Source: Marinigracilibium pacificum
Lineage (GTDB): Bacteria; Bacteroidota; Bacteroidia; Cytophagales; Cyclobacteriaceae
Length of the DNA stretch: 64,000 nucleotides
Assembly: GCF_012926615.1 (NCBI RefSeq)
Contig: NZ_JABBNU010000010.1
Span: 50,629 to 114,628 of the forward strand
Direction: 5' to 3'
Shown: one piece after another, positions 17,728 to 26,757 of the stretch
Position numbering within the stretch: position 1 is the stretch's first letter
How the letters are laid out: the number at the start of each line of letters is the position of its first letter
Position numbers and translations under genes: made by a program
Notes under the pieces: generated by a model
The model's input: only the letters and a program-made list of their open reading frames with translations
Database searches by the model: none
What the model was told of the DNA's origin: nothing

Positions 17728-17752
17728 AACCGCCAATAGGCGGTTTTTTTTT
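17728..17752 (+). terminator. Terminator of the FKBP gene
   Basis: AACCGCC-AATA-GGCGGTT followed by a run of nine T, 23 bp past the stop. The A-run on its left also lets it work for the convergent TrpF-like gene. Confidence 0.93.
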
Positions 17753-17755
17753 GTT

Positions 17756-18364
17756 TTAATCTATTTCAATTTCCTCTAATACGTCAGCCAGATGATCGTA
17801 ATCCTTAAATCCGGGTCTGATTTCCTGTGAACCCTTCATACTTATACCAGCTATCGAATGGCTATCGATTAATTCGTTTACCTGATCAGGAGCTATATCC
17901 CCACCATAATAAATATCAACTTCAAATTTCTTTACCGCTTCATTATTCAATACGTCCGGTAGATCATCAATACCAGATTCAACAATCACACCCAATAAAT
18001 TATCTTTTAACTCTGCCAGGTTTATAGCTGTTAGTATCGAAGTAAGATCAGATTTACTATCCATGATAAGGAAAAACTGATAAGAATTCATCTTTTTCAG
18101 ATCCTCACTACTTGGATTCAATAATAGAAATTTATCAACCCCATAGTTATTATTAACTTCCTCAATATCACTTCCAGGAGCTTCTGCAACCGGTTCTATA
18201 CCACTTAACCATTCATTGATTTCTTTAAATGATTCGGGTGATAAATGTTCATCATATTCAGGATCGGTAGAAAACCCATAAAAATCAACTCCCATACCTG
18301 CACAATATCTTGCATCACTGAGATTTGATATATTCCTGACTATCACTTTACATCGTAATGCCAT
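17756..18364 (-). CDS. TrpF-like (phosphoribosylanthranilate isomerase-like) barrel protein
   Basis: 202 residues, about TrpF length. The start CKVIVRNISNLSDARYCAGMGVDFYGF lines up with the TrpF opening KICGITNLEDA..AGADALGF, and the end (DIYYGGDIAPDQVNELI...GISMKGSQEIRPGFKDYDHL) matches the phosphate-binding GG and SSGVE.PG.KD blocks. The catalytic Cys of K-x-C-G is replaced (K-V-I-V), so normal isomerase activity is doubtful. No other trp genes are in the window. It may be a repurposed paralogue; its function is not known. Confidence 0.65.
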   Translation of the reverse strand: MALRCKVIVRNISNLSDARYCAGMGVDFYGFSTDPEYDEHLSPESFKEINEWLSGIEPVAEAPGSDIEEVNNNYGVDKFLLLNPSSEDLKKMNSYQFFLIMDSKSDLTSILTAINLAELKDNLLGVIVESGIDDLPDVLNNEAVKKFEVDIYYGGDIAPDQVNELIDSHSIAGISMKGSQEIRPGFKDYDHLADVLEEIEID

Positions 18365-18394
18365 CTTTACTATTATTTTATTAATGTTTTAGAT

Positions 18395-18402
18395 TATCTT
18401 AG
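18395..18402 (+). promoter_or_regulatory. Possible -7 element just before the lipoprotein start
   Basis: TATCTTAG (one mismatch to TAnnTTTG) ends five bases before ATG 18408. If used, the transcript would start at or next to the start codon. Confidence 0.35.
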
Positions 18403-18407
18403 CGATA

Positions 18408-19100
18408 ATGTGTTTCAAAATAAATACTTTTAAAATCATCGGACTACTTTTAGCGCCATTAATTTTTGGCTGTAATCCAACTACTCTGGATCCTGACCAA
18501 TTTGATGAAAGAAAAGTTTATTTTCCTGATGATGAATCATTGTTTAGAGTTTACGAAGTAAACAGAATAGATTTTTTTGCTAATGGAGACCGAGATACCT
18601 CCAAATACAGGCTAAAAGAAAAGGTTGCTACTAAATTCTCTGCTGAAGAAGAATTTCAAGTAATCGAAAGATATCGGTTCAGAAACAATGAATGGCAATT
18701 AGATTCTCTTTGGAATATTTACTATAACAATACTAATGTTGTAGTATATGAAAATAATATTCCTTTAGTAAAATTAATTACCCCTATAAAATCTAAAACA
18801 ACCTGGGATAGAAATGGGTTTAATGCTCGAGAAGAGAGAATAAGTGAATATGTATATTTCAGTAAGGATACTTTAATATCAGATAACTTATATGAACAGG
18901 TGGTTGTAGTTGAATTAGATAATATTATTGATCCAATTATAGGTAATGATATCGGATATGAAGTTTATGCGCCCAAAATTGGACTTGTAAGCAAATATAT
19001 TGAAGATGTTGATTACAAACAGGATCAGGAAGTAGGTAATCAGGTGATCTCACAAGGCGTATTATTGGAACAAAAATTAGTAACATTTGGGTATGAATAG
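18408..19100 (+). CDS. Putative lipoprotein of unknown function
   Basis: 230 residues. The N-terminus has a hydrophobic stretch ending in a lipobox (LIFGCNPTT), so Cys22 is probably lipidated. The rest is rich in charged and aromatic residues with a beta-type pattern; no known domain was recognised. The stop overlaps the start of the following T9SS subtilase (ATG 19093) by 8 bp, so the two are translationally linked and may work together at the cell surface. Confidence 0.7.
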   Translation: MCFKINTFKIIGLLLAPLIFGCNPTTLDPDQFDERKVYFPDDESLFRVYEVNRIDFFANGDRDTSKYRLKEKVATKFSAEEEFQVIERYRFRNNEWQLDSLWNIYYNNTNVVVYENNIPLVKLITPIKSKTTWDRNGFNAREERISEYVYFSKDTLISDNLYEQVVVVELDNIIDPIIGNDIGYEVYAPKIGLVSKYIEDVDYKQDQEVGNQVISQGVLLEQKLVTFGYE

Positions 19101-20733
19101 ATTTCTCTTTTTATTTTTAATTATGATCTTTTCAGGCAATCTATTGAATGCTCAAAGTGATCGTTATTTCATTCAATTTAAAGATAAGGGCAATTCAGAG
19201 TTTAGCTTTAATGCTCCTGAAGAGTTTCTTTCTCAGAGATCAATAGATAGAAGATTAAATTTTGGAATCGCAATTGACAGCCTTGATCTTCCGGTTAGTA
19301 AGGCCTATTTAGACAGCCTTTCTAAAGAAAATATCACTGTTTACTATAAATCAAAATGGCTTAATGGAGTAGTTGTCCAGGAAGCTGAAGCTACAGTTAA
19401 TAATCTAAGGGATAAAATATATATAGATACCATTATTTATATAGCACCTGGTTTTAGATTAACAACTTCAAAAGATAATTATCCATTTGGTAATTCCACA
19501 GTTAGTATTTCCAATCCCAACAACCTTAATCAAAATAATCAAAACAACCTTATTAATTTCAATCCTGATAATGTTAATCAGACGGGTAGGGGTGTTAGAA
19601 TTGCAGTGCTTGACGGGGGGTTTAATAATGTAGATCAGCTTGAAATTTTTTCACACCTTTTTCAGAACGGCCAGATCATAGATAAATATGATTTTATTGA
19701 AAATGAAAACAACCCATATTACCATAACAATGATCATGGAACAAAAGTATTGTCTTTAATATCAGGTTTAAAGGAAAACACTTATCAAGGTTTGGCTCCT
19801 GATGCTGAAATATGTTTATATGTCACAGAAGATTATCCTTTTAGTAATGAGTTTAGAATAGAAGAGTATAATTGGGTAATTGCAGCAGAAAGAGCAGATA
19901 GTGCCGGTGTTGACATTATAACAAGTTCTCTTGGCTACACAACTTTTGAAGATGCTACAATGGATTATCAAACTTCAGACATTGGAAAAAACAGATCGAT
20001 AGCAAGTCAAGGGGCCAAAATTGCAGTTTCAAGAGGTATCTTTACAGTTGTCTCTGCCGGAAATAGCGGACAGTCTTCATCATGGCCATATACTTCCTTT
20101 CCTGCTGATGAAGAAACAGTGTTAACAGTTGGAGCTGTTACTCCAAATGGCATAAAATCAAACTTTAGCTCAATTGGACATCCTGATCTTAACTATATAA
20201 AACCTGATATTGCAACTCCTGGATCTCAGGTAGTTTTAGTTGGTTCCTCTGGAACAGTAACAACATCGAATGGAACTTCTTTTAGTGCTCCAATAGCTAC
20301 AGGAATGGCTGCTCTTGTACTTGAAAAATCTCCTGATTTATCTCCTGAGGATTTATTAAAGAGCTTTCACAATGCTGGAACAAAATCCACAGCACCTGAT
20401 AATCAATTAGGCTATGGAATTCCAAACCTCGCAATCATGCTTGGTGAATATCTTTCCGTACCTGATCAAAACTTGAATAATGGATTATTAATCTATCCAA
20501 ATCCTTCTAATCCCGGTAACCTGACATTTCAAATCTTTGATACTCCGACAGATAATGAAGTTCGTACATTAATTTATAGTAATTCTGGTTCTGAACTAAT
20601 CAACATTTTTGTAAAACTTCAAGATGGAAAAGGTGAAATTGATTTAACCGGACTTTCAACTGGAAATTATTTTATAATAGTAAGAACAAAAAAAGGTGAT
20701 CTTAAAGGTAAAGTCATTCTTACAGATCAATAG
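19093..20733 (+). CDS. Subtilisin-like serine protease (S8) with T9SS sorting domain
   Basis: 546 residues from ATG 19093; a TTG six bases earlier is a weaker choice. Signal peptide 1-20 (LLNAQS). The catalytic triad is visible: Asp174 in IAVLDGGFNN, His215 in NDHGTKVLS, Ser396 in GTSFSAPIATG; the oxyanion Asn lies in VSAGNSG. The last about 80 residues (LIYPNPSNPGNLTFQIF to a Lys-rich LKGKVILTDQ) are a type A C-terminal domain for the type IX secretion system. It should be exported to the surface or medium and degrade protein. It overlaps the upstream lipoprotein gene. Confidence 0.93.
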   Translation: MNRFLFLFLIMIFSGNLLNAQSDRYFIQFKDKGNSEFSFNAPEEFLSQRSIDRRLNFGIAIDSLDLPVSKAYLDSLSKENITVYYKSKWLNGVVVQEAEATVNNLRDKIYIDTIIYIAPGFRLTTSKDNYPFGNSTVSISNPNNLNQNNQNNLINFNPDNVNQTGRGVRIAVLDGGFNNVDQLEIFSHLFQNGQIIDKYDFIENENNPYYHNNDHGTKVLSLISGLKENTYQGLAPDAEICLYVTEDYPFSNEFRIEEYNWVIAAERADSAGVDIITSSLGYTTFEDATMDYQTSDIGKNRSIASQGAKIAVSRGIFTVVSAGNSGQSSSWPYTSFPADEETVLTVGAVTPNGIKSNFSSIGHPDLNYIKPDIATPGSQVVLVGSSGTVTTSNGTSFSAPIATGMAALVLEKSPDLSPEDLLKSFHNAGTKSTAPDNQLGYGIPNLAIMLGEYLSVPDQNLNNGLLIYPNPSNPGNLTFQIFDTPTDNEVRTLIYSNSGSELINIFVKLQDGKGEIDLTGLSTGNYFIIVRTKKGDLKGKVILTDQ

Positions 20734-20757
20734 TTTAGCTATATAAATCGATTGCAC

Positions 20758-20765
20758 TATCTTTG
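20758..20765 (+). promoter_or_regulatory. -7 element four bases before the rpe start
   Basis: TATCTTTG is an exact TAnnTTTG. It ends four bases before ATG 20770, so transcription would begin at about the start codon. A TTTA about 20 bases upstream is a weak -33. Confidence 0.5.
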
Positions 20766-20769
20766 TATC

Positions 20770-21441
20770 ATGAAAAATACAATAATAGCTCCATCAGTAC
20801 TTGCATCAGACTTTGCCAATCTGGAGTCTGAATCAAAAATGCTCAACAGAAGTGAAGCAGATTGGTTTCATATAGATATTATGGACGGAAGATTTGTGCC
20901 GAATATTTCATTTGGTATACCGGTTACTGCTGCAATTAACAAACATGCAGATAAGCCACTTGATGTACACCTGATGATTGTTGAGCCTGAAAAATATCTT
21001 GAAGATTTTAAAAATGCAGGAGCAGAAATTTTGACTGTACACTATGAAGCTTGTACACATTTACATAGAACAATCGGTCAAATTAAAGAATTAGGTTGTA
21101 AAGCAGGAGTAGCTTTAAATCCTCATACCCCAGTTTCTGTTCTTGAAGATATTATTGCTGATCTTGACCTTGTATGCATCATGTCTGTCAACCCAGGGTT
21201 TGGTGGACAAAAATTCATTCCAAATACTTATGCTAAGATTGAAAAATTAGCTAAAATGATAAAAGAAAGTGGTAGCTCGGCTTTAATAGAAATAGATGGT
21301 GGAGTAAACGAACAAAATGCTCCGGATTTAATTAAAGCTGGTGCTGATGTCTTGGTTGCTGGATCATTTGTTTTTAACTCAGAAGATCCTGAAAACACAA
21401 TAAAAAAACTAAAATCAATTAATAACACCCTGGTTTCTTGA
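20770..21441 (+). CDS. rpe: Ribulose-phosphate 3-epimerase
   Basis: 223 residues from ATG 20770. Diagnostic motifs: APSVLASDFANL, HIDIMDGRFVPNISFG (metal His and Asp), LDVHLMIVEPEKYL, VNPGFGGQKFIPN (phosphate loop) and EIDGGVNEQNAPDLIKAGADVLVAGSFVF (second catalytic Asp). It interconverts ribulose-5-phosphate and xylulose-5-phosphate in the pentose phosphate pathway. The TonB-receptor gene begins within its last codons. Confidence 0.96.
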   Translation: MKNTIIAPSVLASDFANLESESKMLNRSEADWFHIDIMDGRFVPNISFGIPVTAAINKHADKPLDVHLMIVEPEKYLEDFKNAGAEILTVHYEACTHLHRTIGQIKELGCKAGVALNPHTPVSVLEDIIADLDLVCIMSVNPGFGGQKFIPNTYAKIEKLAKMIKESGSSALIEIDGGVNEQNAPDLIKAGADVLVAGSFVFNSEDPENTIKKLKSINNTLVS

Positions 21442-23783
21442 TAAATAAAGCATCATTAATATTATATTTTTTACTAATTTTTTGCTTCCAGGCCATTTCT
21501 CAGGATGAACGCCTGGTTATTAAAATATTACTAGAAGAGGACAGCCTACCATTGGTGGGGGCTGTCCTTATTGTTAACGATATTCCATTATCTATCTCTG
21601 ATGAAAAAGGAGATATGCTCGTTAAGGAAAAATGGTTTGGTCCGCCCAATAGAACCTATCTTAAGCATATTTTAATTGACACCACCTTCTTTAATCGTGT
21701 TCCGGAGTCAACTATTTTTTTAAAAGCAAAAAACACCAATCTGAAAGAGTTCGAGATAAGAGCAAACAAAGAAAAAGAAGATCAATCGCTAGAAGAATTA
21801 TCAACCTCTGCAGGCAGTCAGTTTACACTGATTAACCAATCGTTTAGTCAATTCCTACAAACAATTCCTGGGGTTATTGTTAATAATGATTTGAGTAATC
21901 AATATGCAGTAAGGGGAGGTAATTATGACGAGAATTTAATATATATCAATGATTTTGAAATAGTCAGACCACAAATTACTCGACAGGGACAGCAGGAGGG
22001 ACTTGGAGCTATCAATCAACAATTATTATCTCAAGTTGACTTTAGCACCGGTGGATGGAACGCTAAATATGGCGATAAATTGTCAAGCTTATTAATTGCC
22101 AGATACGACCCATTCGAATCTGAATTTATTAAAGGTGACATATCTTTTCTTGGCTTTTCCGGTGCAGTAAGTAAGGAATTAATAAACGACAAACTTGGAA
22201 TCAGAACTGGTTTCAGATATAAAAACAATGTACCTGTAATTTCCGGATTTGGTACTGCTGGTGATTTCTCAGCTAATAGTATAGACTGGCAAGCATCGAT
22301 AGACTATAAATGGAAAAAAAATGATAATAATTATCGGATGACATTATATCCGTATATTTATGATAACAGTTTTAATTCCGAGCCAACTCAAAAAGAAGTT
22401 GAATTTGGTACTTTCAGTAATCCGGTAAGATTTGATGTTGCTTTCGATGGCAGCTCAAAATATGAAGCATCAGCTGCTGGATTAGGATATCGAATATCGA
22501 TGAATACTGAGTATTGGTATCATGATTTTACGGCAGAGGGACAGTATACAGGTGAACAGGAATTCATTAATCTCGAAAGTGGATATCGTTTATGTGATAT
22601 TGACAATAACCCGGCTAGTAATTCATTTAATCAGTGTACTGCGATAAGAGGCTTGGGTACAGAGTTTGAATATGCCCGTAACAAGTTAATTTATGATAAG
22701 GTCAGATTTACAACTAATCATTTATTTAGTAAAAACAATTTCATTTTCAAGACTGGCTTATCTTATAAAACTGAATCTTACTCAGGGTATACAGATGAAT
22801 ATTACTTTTTAGATTCTGCAGGGTATGTAAATAACATTCAGACTGTAAATAGCGATATTGATATAAAAGATTCTAAGGTTGCACTATATGCAGACTATAG
22901 AAGACAAAATAAGAAGTTTAGTTATAATATAGGTATAAGAGGATTGTATTGGGATTTTGGCAATGATTTTTTCATTATGCCAAGGGCACAATTCTCATAT
23001 AATATAGATCGAAAAAACAGCATCTTTTTTAATACGGGGAGGTATGTTCAACCACCATCATATAGAGCCTACTTTAATCCGGAAGGAAACCTGGGAACCA
23101 ATGTTGTTGCACAGGAATCTTGGCATTTCATTATTGGTTCAAATCATCGTTTGATAGTAGGAGATAAGCTATTCAAACTAAAAAACGAATTCTTTTATAA
23201 ACATTTGCCCACTCTTACGCCATTTGTGATTGATGATATCAGGCTAGTATATGATGCAGATAGAATTAGTGAAGGGTATTCGACAGGTATTGAAAGTCGA
23301 ATTAGTGGAGAGTTTGTACCAGGAACAGAATCATGGTTAAGCATAAGTTTACTAAGTACACGTGAAAGAAGCAAAGAAGGCGAATCGTCTTATGGCAGAA
23401 GAGCAACAGATCAACGATTAAATATGGCCTTTTACCTTGAGGACCATATGCCTTTTGATAATTCATTTAAAATTGCCGTTAAAGGTAATTTCACAACTGG
23501 TTTACCATTCAGACCTCCGGGAGACCCCTTTGGTACAAACACTTTTACTGGAGACTATTTTATTAGAACTGACATAGGAATAGGTAAAGAATTTTATGGA
23601 AAAACAGATTCTGATAAAAAGACCTGGCAAGTAATGCTGGAAATTATTAACCTTTTTGGAAGGCAAAACACCATAAACTATCAATGGGTGCAGCAAATAG
23701 ACAGGTCATATATTGGCGTTCCGGAAAACCTCCCAGGAAGAATAGTAAATCTATCGATATCGATGGATATCACGTATCAATAA
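21438..23783 (+). CDS. TonB-dependent outer-membrane receptor
   Basis: 781 residues. It must start at TTG 21438, because the signal peptide (SLILYFLLIFCFQAISQ) begins right after it and the next Met lies well inside the mature protein. The TTG overlaps the TGA of rpe (TTGA), implying coupled translation. Residues about 25-110 look like a carboxypeptidase-regulatory beta-sandwich, about 115-230 the plug (FLQTIPGVIVNNDLSNQYAV and RGGNYDENLIYIND), then a 22-strand barrel ending in an aromatic VNLSISMDITYQ. No SusD partner is adjacent. The substrate is unknown. Confidence 0.9.
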   Translation: MINKASLILYFLLIFCFQAISQDERLVIKILLEEDSLPLVGAVLIVNDIPLSISDEKGDMLVKEKWFGPPNRTYLKHILIDTTFFNRVPESTIFLKAKNTNLKEFEIRANKEKEDQSLEELSTSAGSQFTLINQSFSQFLQTIPGVIVNNDLSNQYAVRGGNYDENLIYINDFEIVRPQITRQGQQEGLGAINQQLLSQVDFSTGGWNAKYGDKLSSLLIARYDPFESEFIKGDISFLGFSGAVSKELINDKLGIRTGFRYKNNVPVISGFGTAGDFSANSIDWQASIDYKWKKNDNNYRMTLYPYIYDNSFNSEPTQKEVEFGTFSNPVRFDVAFDGSSKYEASAAGLGYRISMNTEYWYHDFTAEGQYTGEQEFINLESGYRLCDIDNNPASNSFNQCTAIRGLGTEFEYARNKLIYDKVRFTTNHLFSKNNFIFKTGLSYKTESYSGYTDEYYFLDSAGYVNNIQTVNSDIDIKDSKVALYADYRRQNKKFSYNIGIRGLYWDFGNDFFIMPRAQFSYNIDRKNSIFFNTGRYVQPPSYRAYFNPEGNLGTNVVAQESWHFIIGSNHRLIVGDKLFKLKNEFFYKHLPTLTPFVIDDIRLVYDADRISEGYSTGIESRISGEFVPGTESWLSISLLSTRERSKEGESSYGRRATDQRLNMAFYLEDHMPFDNSFKIAVKGNFTTGLPFRPPGDPFGTNTFTGDYFIRTDIGIGKEFYGKTDSDKKTWQVMLEIINLFGRQNTINYQWVQQIDRSYIGVPENLPGRIVNLSISMDITYQ

Positions 23784-23865
23784 AATAGCATTAATTTAAT
23801 ACAACCCTGCATTTTAACGATTTTAAGGTGCAATAAATTGTAAAATCAGTATTTATCTTACATTG

Positions 23866-24004
23866 AAACAAAATTTCTGCCACCAGATTTTCATAGATTC
23901 CAAATTCGTGTTAACATTGCAGAAGTAAGGGTGGTGCCTTACTACCAACAGATTGGTTTTGGTTGATAGATTAGTCTCGCCTTCCACAGGCGGGACTTTT
24001 TTTT
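23866..24004 (+). ncRNA. Candidate small RNA or structured leader
   Basis: Between the TonB receptor stop and a possible small gene lies sequence with no open frame but clear structure: a GTAAGG/CCTTAC hairpin at about 23926-23943, a CCAACAGATTGG element, then a strong terminator. A weak -7-like TATCTTAC (23854-23861) precedes it. No known RNA family was recognised; it could equally be the 3' untranslated end of the receptor message. Confidence 0.35.
23973..24004 (+). terminator. Intrinsic terminator
   Basis: AGTCTCGCC (23973-23981) pairs with GGCGGGACT (23989-23997) with one G-T pair, followed by eight T. Unusually GC-rich for this region. It ends the receptor message or the candidate small RNA before it. 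Confidence 0.9.
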
Positions 24005-24072
24005 ATATCAATTGCAACCTTTTTGAAACAATGTGGGTCTATAATATGAGTTTAATTTTAAAGGGTGTAATC

Positions 24073-24213
24073 ATGTATAAACCAAGAGTGTGGAATAACA
24101 AGAGTTTTAATCTTCAGAAAACCTCTCCAACAAATATTAATGAGGTTTGTAAACTGAATTATCAAAAGAAATTTAATGAATCTTTGAAAGCGGTTCATTC
24201 GGTGGAATACTAA
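24073..24213 (+). CDS. Possible small protein (46 residues)
   Basis: An open frame starting MYKPRVWNNKSFN and ending KAVHSVEY, basic, without membrane segment or known domain. In-frame upstream starts at 24046 and 24031 would give 55 or 60 residues. Support: it stands between a strong terminator and a perfect 13-bp hairpin whose loop contains its stop codon. It has no homologue I know, so it may be chance. Confidence 0.35.
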   Translation: MYKPRVWNNKSFNLQKTSPTNINEVCKLNYQKKFNESLKAVHSVEY

Positions 24214-24231
24214 TTAGAATTCCACCGAATG
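24196..24231. terminator. Perfect 13-bp inverted repeat between convergent genes
   Basis: CATTCGGTGGAAT (24196-24208) and ATTCCACCGAATG (24219-24231) with a 10-base loop. It lies between the possible small gene and the convergent ArsC-like gene. There is no strong T-run on either side, so it may be a processing or stabilising hairpin rather than a classical terminator. Confidence 0.55.
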
Positions 24232-24243
24232 AATTGAATTAAA

Positions 24244-24606
24244 TTAACCCAATTTTTCTTTCACTTTTTCAATTATTGATTTTGAATTACCGGCTAACAC
24301 ATCATCTTCAAAGATAAAAACCGGACGAGCCAAAATTGAATAATGACTTTTAATCAATTCAATAATTTGATTATCATTTAATTTTTCAAATTCAATCCCT
24401 TTCCCCTTTAATTGCTGAGATCGCTTATTGATAAAATCTTGAGCATCCTGACCAGATAATTCAAACCAATTAGCAATTTCTTTTTCATCTGGCATCGATT
24501 TTTTCAGATCAAAAAATTTCCCAGACTCTTTTTCCAAGCCAAGTTCACGAAATATTTTTTTACAGGTATCGCAAGTACCCAAATAATATACCTTACGTAA
24601 CTCCAT
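24244..24606 (-). CDS. ArsC/Spx-family thioredoxin-fold protein
   Basis: 120 residues, family length. It has a CxxC (GTCDTCKK) at about residues 11-18, followed by the ArsC/Spx fold ending ILARPVFIFEDDVLAGNSKSII. The ArsC/YffB family includes glutaredoxin-type arsenate reductases and the Spx regulators. The RPVF loop resembles the R-P-x motif of ArsC. It is not in the arsenic operon 10 kb away, so arsenate reduction is not established; a redox or Spx-like role is possible. Confidence 0.8.
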   Translation of the reverse strand: MELRKVYYLGTCDTCKKIFRELGLEKESGKFFDLKKSMPDEKEIANWFELSGQDAQDFINKRSQQLKGKGIEFEKLNDNQIIELIKSHYSILARPVFIFEDDVLAGNSKSIIEKVKEKLG

Positions 24607-24704
24607 TTTGTATTTTTTAACTATTAAAATTGAAAATTTATTTATATTGGCATAAAATTTTGCTTAAATTTAAGACTTGTTTAAATTATTTAACTGTTAA
24701 AATT

Positions 24705-25211
24705 ATGAATATTAGAACTTTCTTATCGGTTGGATTGTTAACGTTATTTTTTGGATTTGGTGCGATTGCCCAAGATGAAGAAGTTACAACTGAAGATCTT
24801 TATCAGTATGCATTATTAAATACAACTGTTGATCAAATGAAAGCAGAGATCAGCAATGTTATTAATGAAATGATCAAAAATCAGGAAGGTATCGACGGTA
24901 AAAGGTACAAAGAACTTGCTGGAGCTTATGGAGATGAGGCTAAATTAGCAGAAGTTGGAGCAAAAGACTTTGAAATTCAGTTTATTGAACTTCTTGAAAA
25001 GGAAAAATCTGAAAGAATTGATGCAATAAAAGAAGTTAATCAGATTCTTGCCACAAAAATGATGGGAGACAGAGGTAAAAAATATAAAGCTGTCAAAGCT
25101 GCGTTATCTAGCGACGAAGCTATCAAGGCACAATATGCAACTATCCTTGCTAATATTGAAAATGCTACAAAAACAGAAGAAGCTGCAGAAGAGCCAACTG
25201 CGTCTAACTAA
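24705..25211 (+). CDS. Secreted small helical protein, possibly DUF4168-like
   Basis: 168 residues from ATG 24705; the frame extends 25 codons further up but without a signal peptide at that end. Signal peptide about 1-23 (LFFGFGAIAQDEE). The mature part is helical and strongly charged, with repeated Lys/Glu and Ala, and an acidic tail (EEAAEEPTASN). DUF4168-like periplasmic proteins have this look, but the match is only general. Single gene with its own terminator. Confidence 0.7.
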   Translation: MNIRTFLSVGLLTLFFGFGAIAQDEEVTTEDLYQYALLNTTVDQMKAEISNVINEMIKNQEGIDGKRYKELAGAYGDEAKLAEVGAKDFEIQFIELLEKEKSERIDAIKEVNQILATKMMGDRGKKYKAVKAALSSDEAIKAQYATILANIENATKTEEAAEEPTASN

Positions 25212-25578
25212 TCTGAATTTGTAAAAAATAAGAGGGAACAGATATGTTCCCTTTTTTTATTTCTTTATAATAACTATTTTGCATCCAGGTTTAGTAAATT
25301 ATTTATTTACTGACAATTTGAAATAAGCAAATTGATATGATTTTATTAAAAAAATAATCAGATTGTACAATTCAAATTAGTATTAATCGTTTATAAGGAT
25401 ATTTGTTTTTAGTCAACCAGAAATTTTTCAGTTTTCCGAATATGACAGAGCTTCAAAAAGTACAAATTATCAGACAATAACAGGGATAATCTTACCTGAA
25501 TAATTCAAATCTATTGATTGAATACTTTTAAATAAGAAATATAAAATAAATTGCAACTTTTTGAGGTTAGATAAGTAA
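25212..25578. other. AT-rich gene-free stretch
   Basis: 367 bp. It begins with the terminator at 25233-25259. The rest is AT-rich, with stops in every frame and only very short ATG frames (for example a 12-residue one at about 25441). I see no RNA gene or repeat in it. Confidence 0.6.
25233..25259 (+). terminator. Intrinsic terminator
   Basis: AGGGAACA-GATA-TGTTCCCT followed by TTTTTT, about 20 bp past the stop of the secreted helical protein. Confidence 0.92.
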
Positions 25579-26625
25579 ATGCCAGGCATGCCAAACAAAT
25601 TATTTATCATCATTTTATTTGTATTATTACCCGTATTAAATACATACGGTCAGGCAGATACTATACCTTCTGATGAACCGCCTGAGGCTCAGTTATACCG
25701 TAAGTATAAAAAGGATGAAATAAAAAGTAGCGCCACTGGTTTCAGAAGATTCATCAGTAAATTTTCATTTGGCTATTCTTTAGGTTATGGTGTAGATATA
25801 TACAAAAATCCACTTGACGGTTATACCGTAAATAGCGGTTCTTCAATAGGTCCTTATATTTATTCTAACAACCCTGAAGATACAGTTGGAAATATAGGCA
25901 CATGGATGACTACTCCTGACTTTACTGCTACCGGTGGTACAGAAAGTGTTTCATCTGACACCGCAGACCTTAAATACAGAGGGGTTGGTAGCGCTATTCC
26001 AATGTCATTAACCATACATTATAATTGGAAAAGGCTACGACTTGGACTTGGTGCTGATTTGGGGTTACATTTTTACCCTAAAATGAGGCCAAAATTCTCC
26101 GATGATGATATCTGGATTTATGAATCAGATAAGAAATCAAGTTTTTATAAGCGATTTTATATTTCTGGAGAATATGCATTTAAAGAATTCTTAGACTATA
26201 CCTGGGCTGCTAGTTTAAGAGTTGGAATTCTTAATCGCGGAAAAATAATTGATAAAAGTTATGCAAAGGGTAAATTCTTTGTAAACGTAGGATTTAATAT
26301 TGAAAGAAACCTTTCTGAATATTTTAAAGTCATATTGAGACCTCAGATTGATTTCAAAAGCTATAAAATGGCTATTAACGGGAATGATGTAAGAGTTAAC
26401 CAACATGGTTTATACACAACCATAGGAATCAGTTACCGGATACCAGAGTTAAAGAAGTCTCCGATGAAGGCAGACCATGTTCAGGTGAATCATATTCTTA
26501 ATGGTGTGGAATACCGAAGCAACAGGCATCCTTTTCACAAATACCAAAATCCAAACTATGGTCAAAACCATAGAAAACCAACAAGACTTAAAGGAAAAAA
26601 CAAAAAACGACTGCAAAAAAACTGA
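25579..26625 (+). CDS. Putative outer-membrane beta-barrel protein with basic tail
   Basis: 348 residues. Signal peptide ends about residue 25 (LNTYGQADT). From about 60 to 285 there are alternating amphipathic strands rich in Tyr, Gly and Phe (FSFGYSLGYGVDIY, LTIHYNWKRLRLGLGADLGL, LYTTIGISYRI), as in small barrels. The last about 45 residues are very basic (HRKPTRLKGKNKKRLQKN) and would lie outside the barrel. No named family was recognised. It precedes gyrA by 132 bp. Confidence 0.65.
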   Translation: MPGMPNKLFIIILFVLLPVLNTYGQADTIPSDEPPEAQLYRKYKKDEIKSSATGFRRFISKFSFGYSLGYGVDIYKNPLDGYTVNSGSSIGPYIYSNNPEDTVGNIGTWMTTPDFTATGGTESVSSDTADLKYRGVGSAIPMSLTIHYNWKRLRLGLGADLGLHFYPKMRPKFSDDDIWIYESDKKSSFYKRFYISGEYAFKEFLDYTWAASLRVGILNRGKIIDKSYAKGKFFVNVGFNIERNLSEYFKVILRPQIDFKSYKMAINGNDVRVNQHGLYTTIGISYRIPELKKSPMKADHVQVNHILNGVEYRSNRHPFHKYQNPNYGQNHRKPTRLKGKNKKRLQKN

Positions 26626-26757
26626 TTATTAAGATGTTAAATGGTTGAGCCTCATGCTTCAACTATTTAATGCGTTCATAATGCGTAAATAGGTATCATT
26701 TAATGAATATTTTATTTATCTTGCGCAACAGTTTTAAAGCATTGAAATGTAATATTT

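Noticed and set aside
24244..24606. Thioredoxin-fold gene as a member of the arsenic system
   Set aside because: It is 10 kb from the ars operon, which has its own ArsC, and Spx-like roles fit as well.
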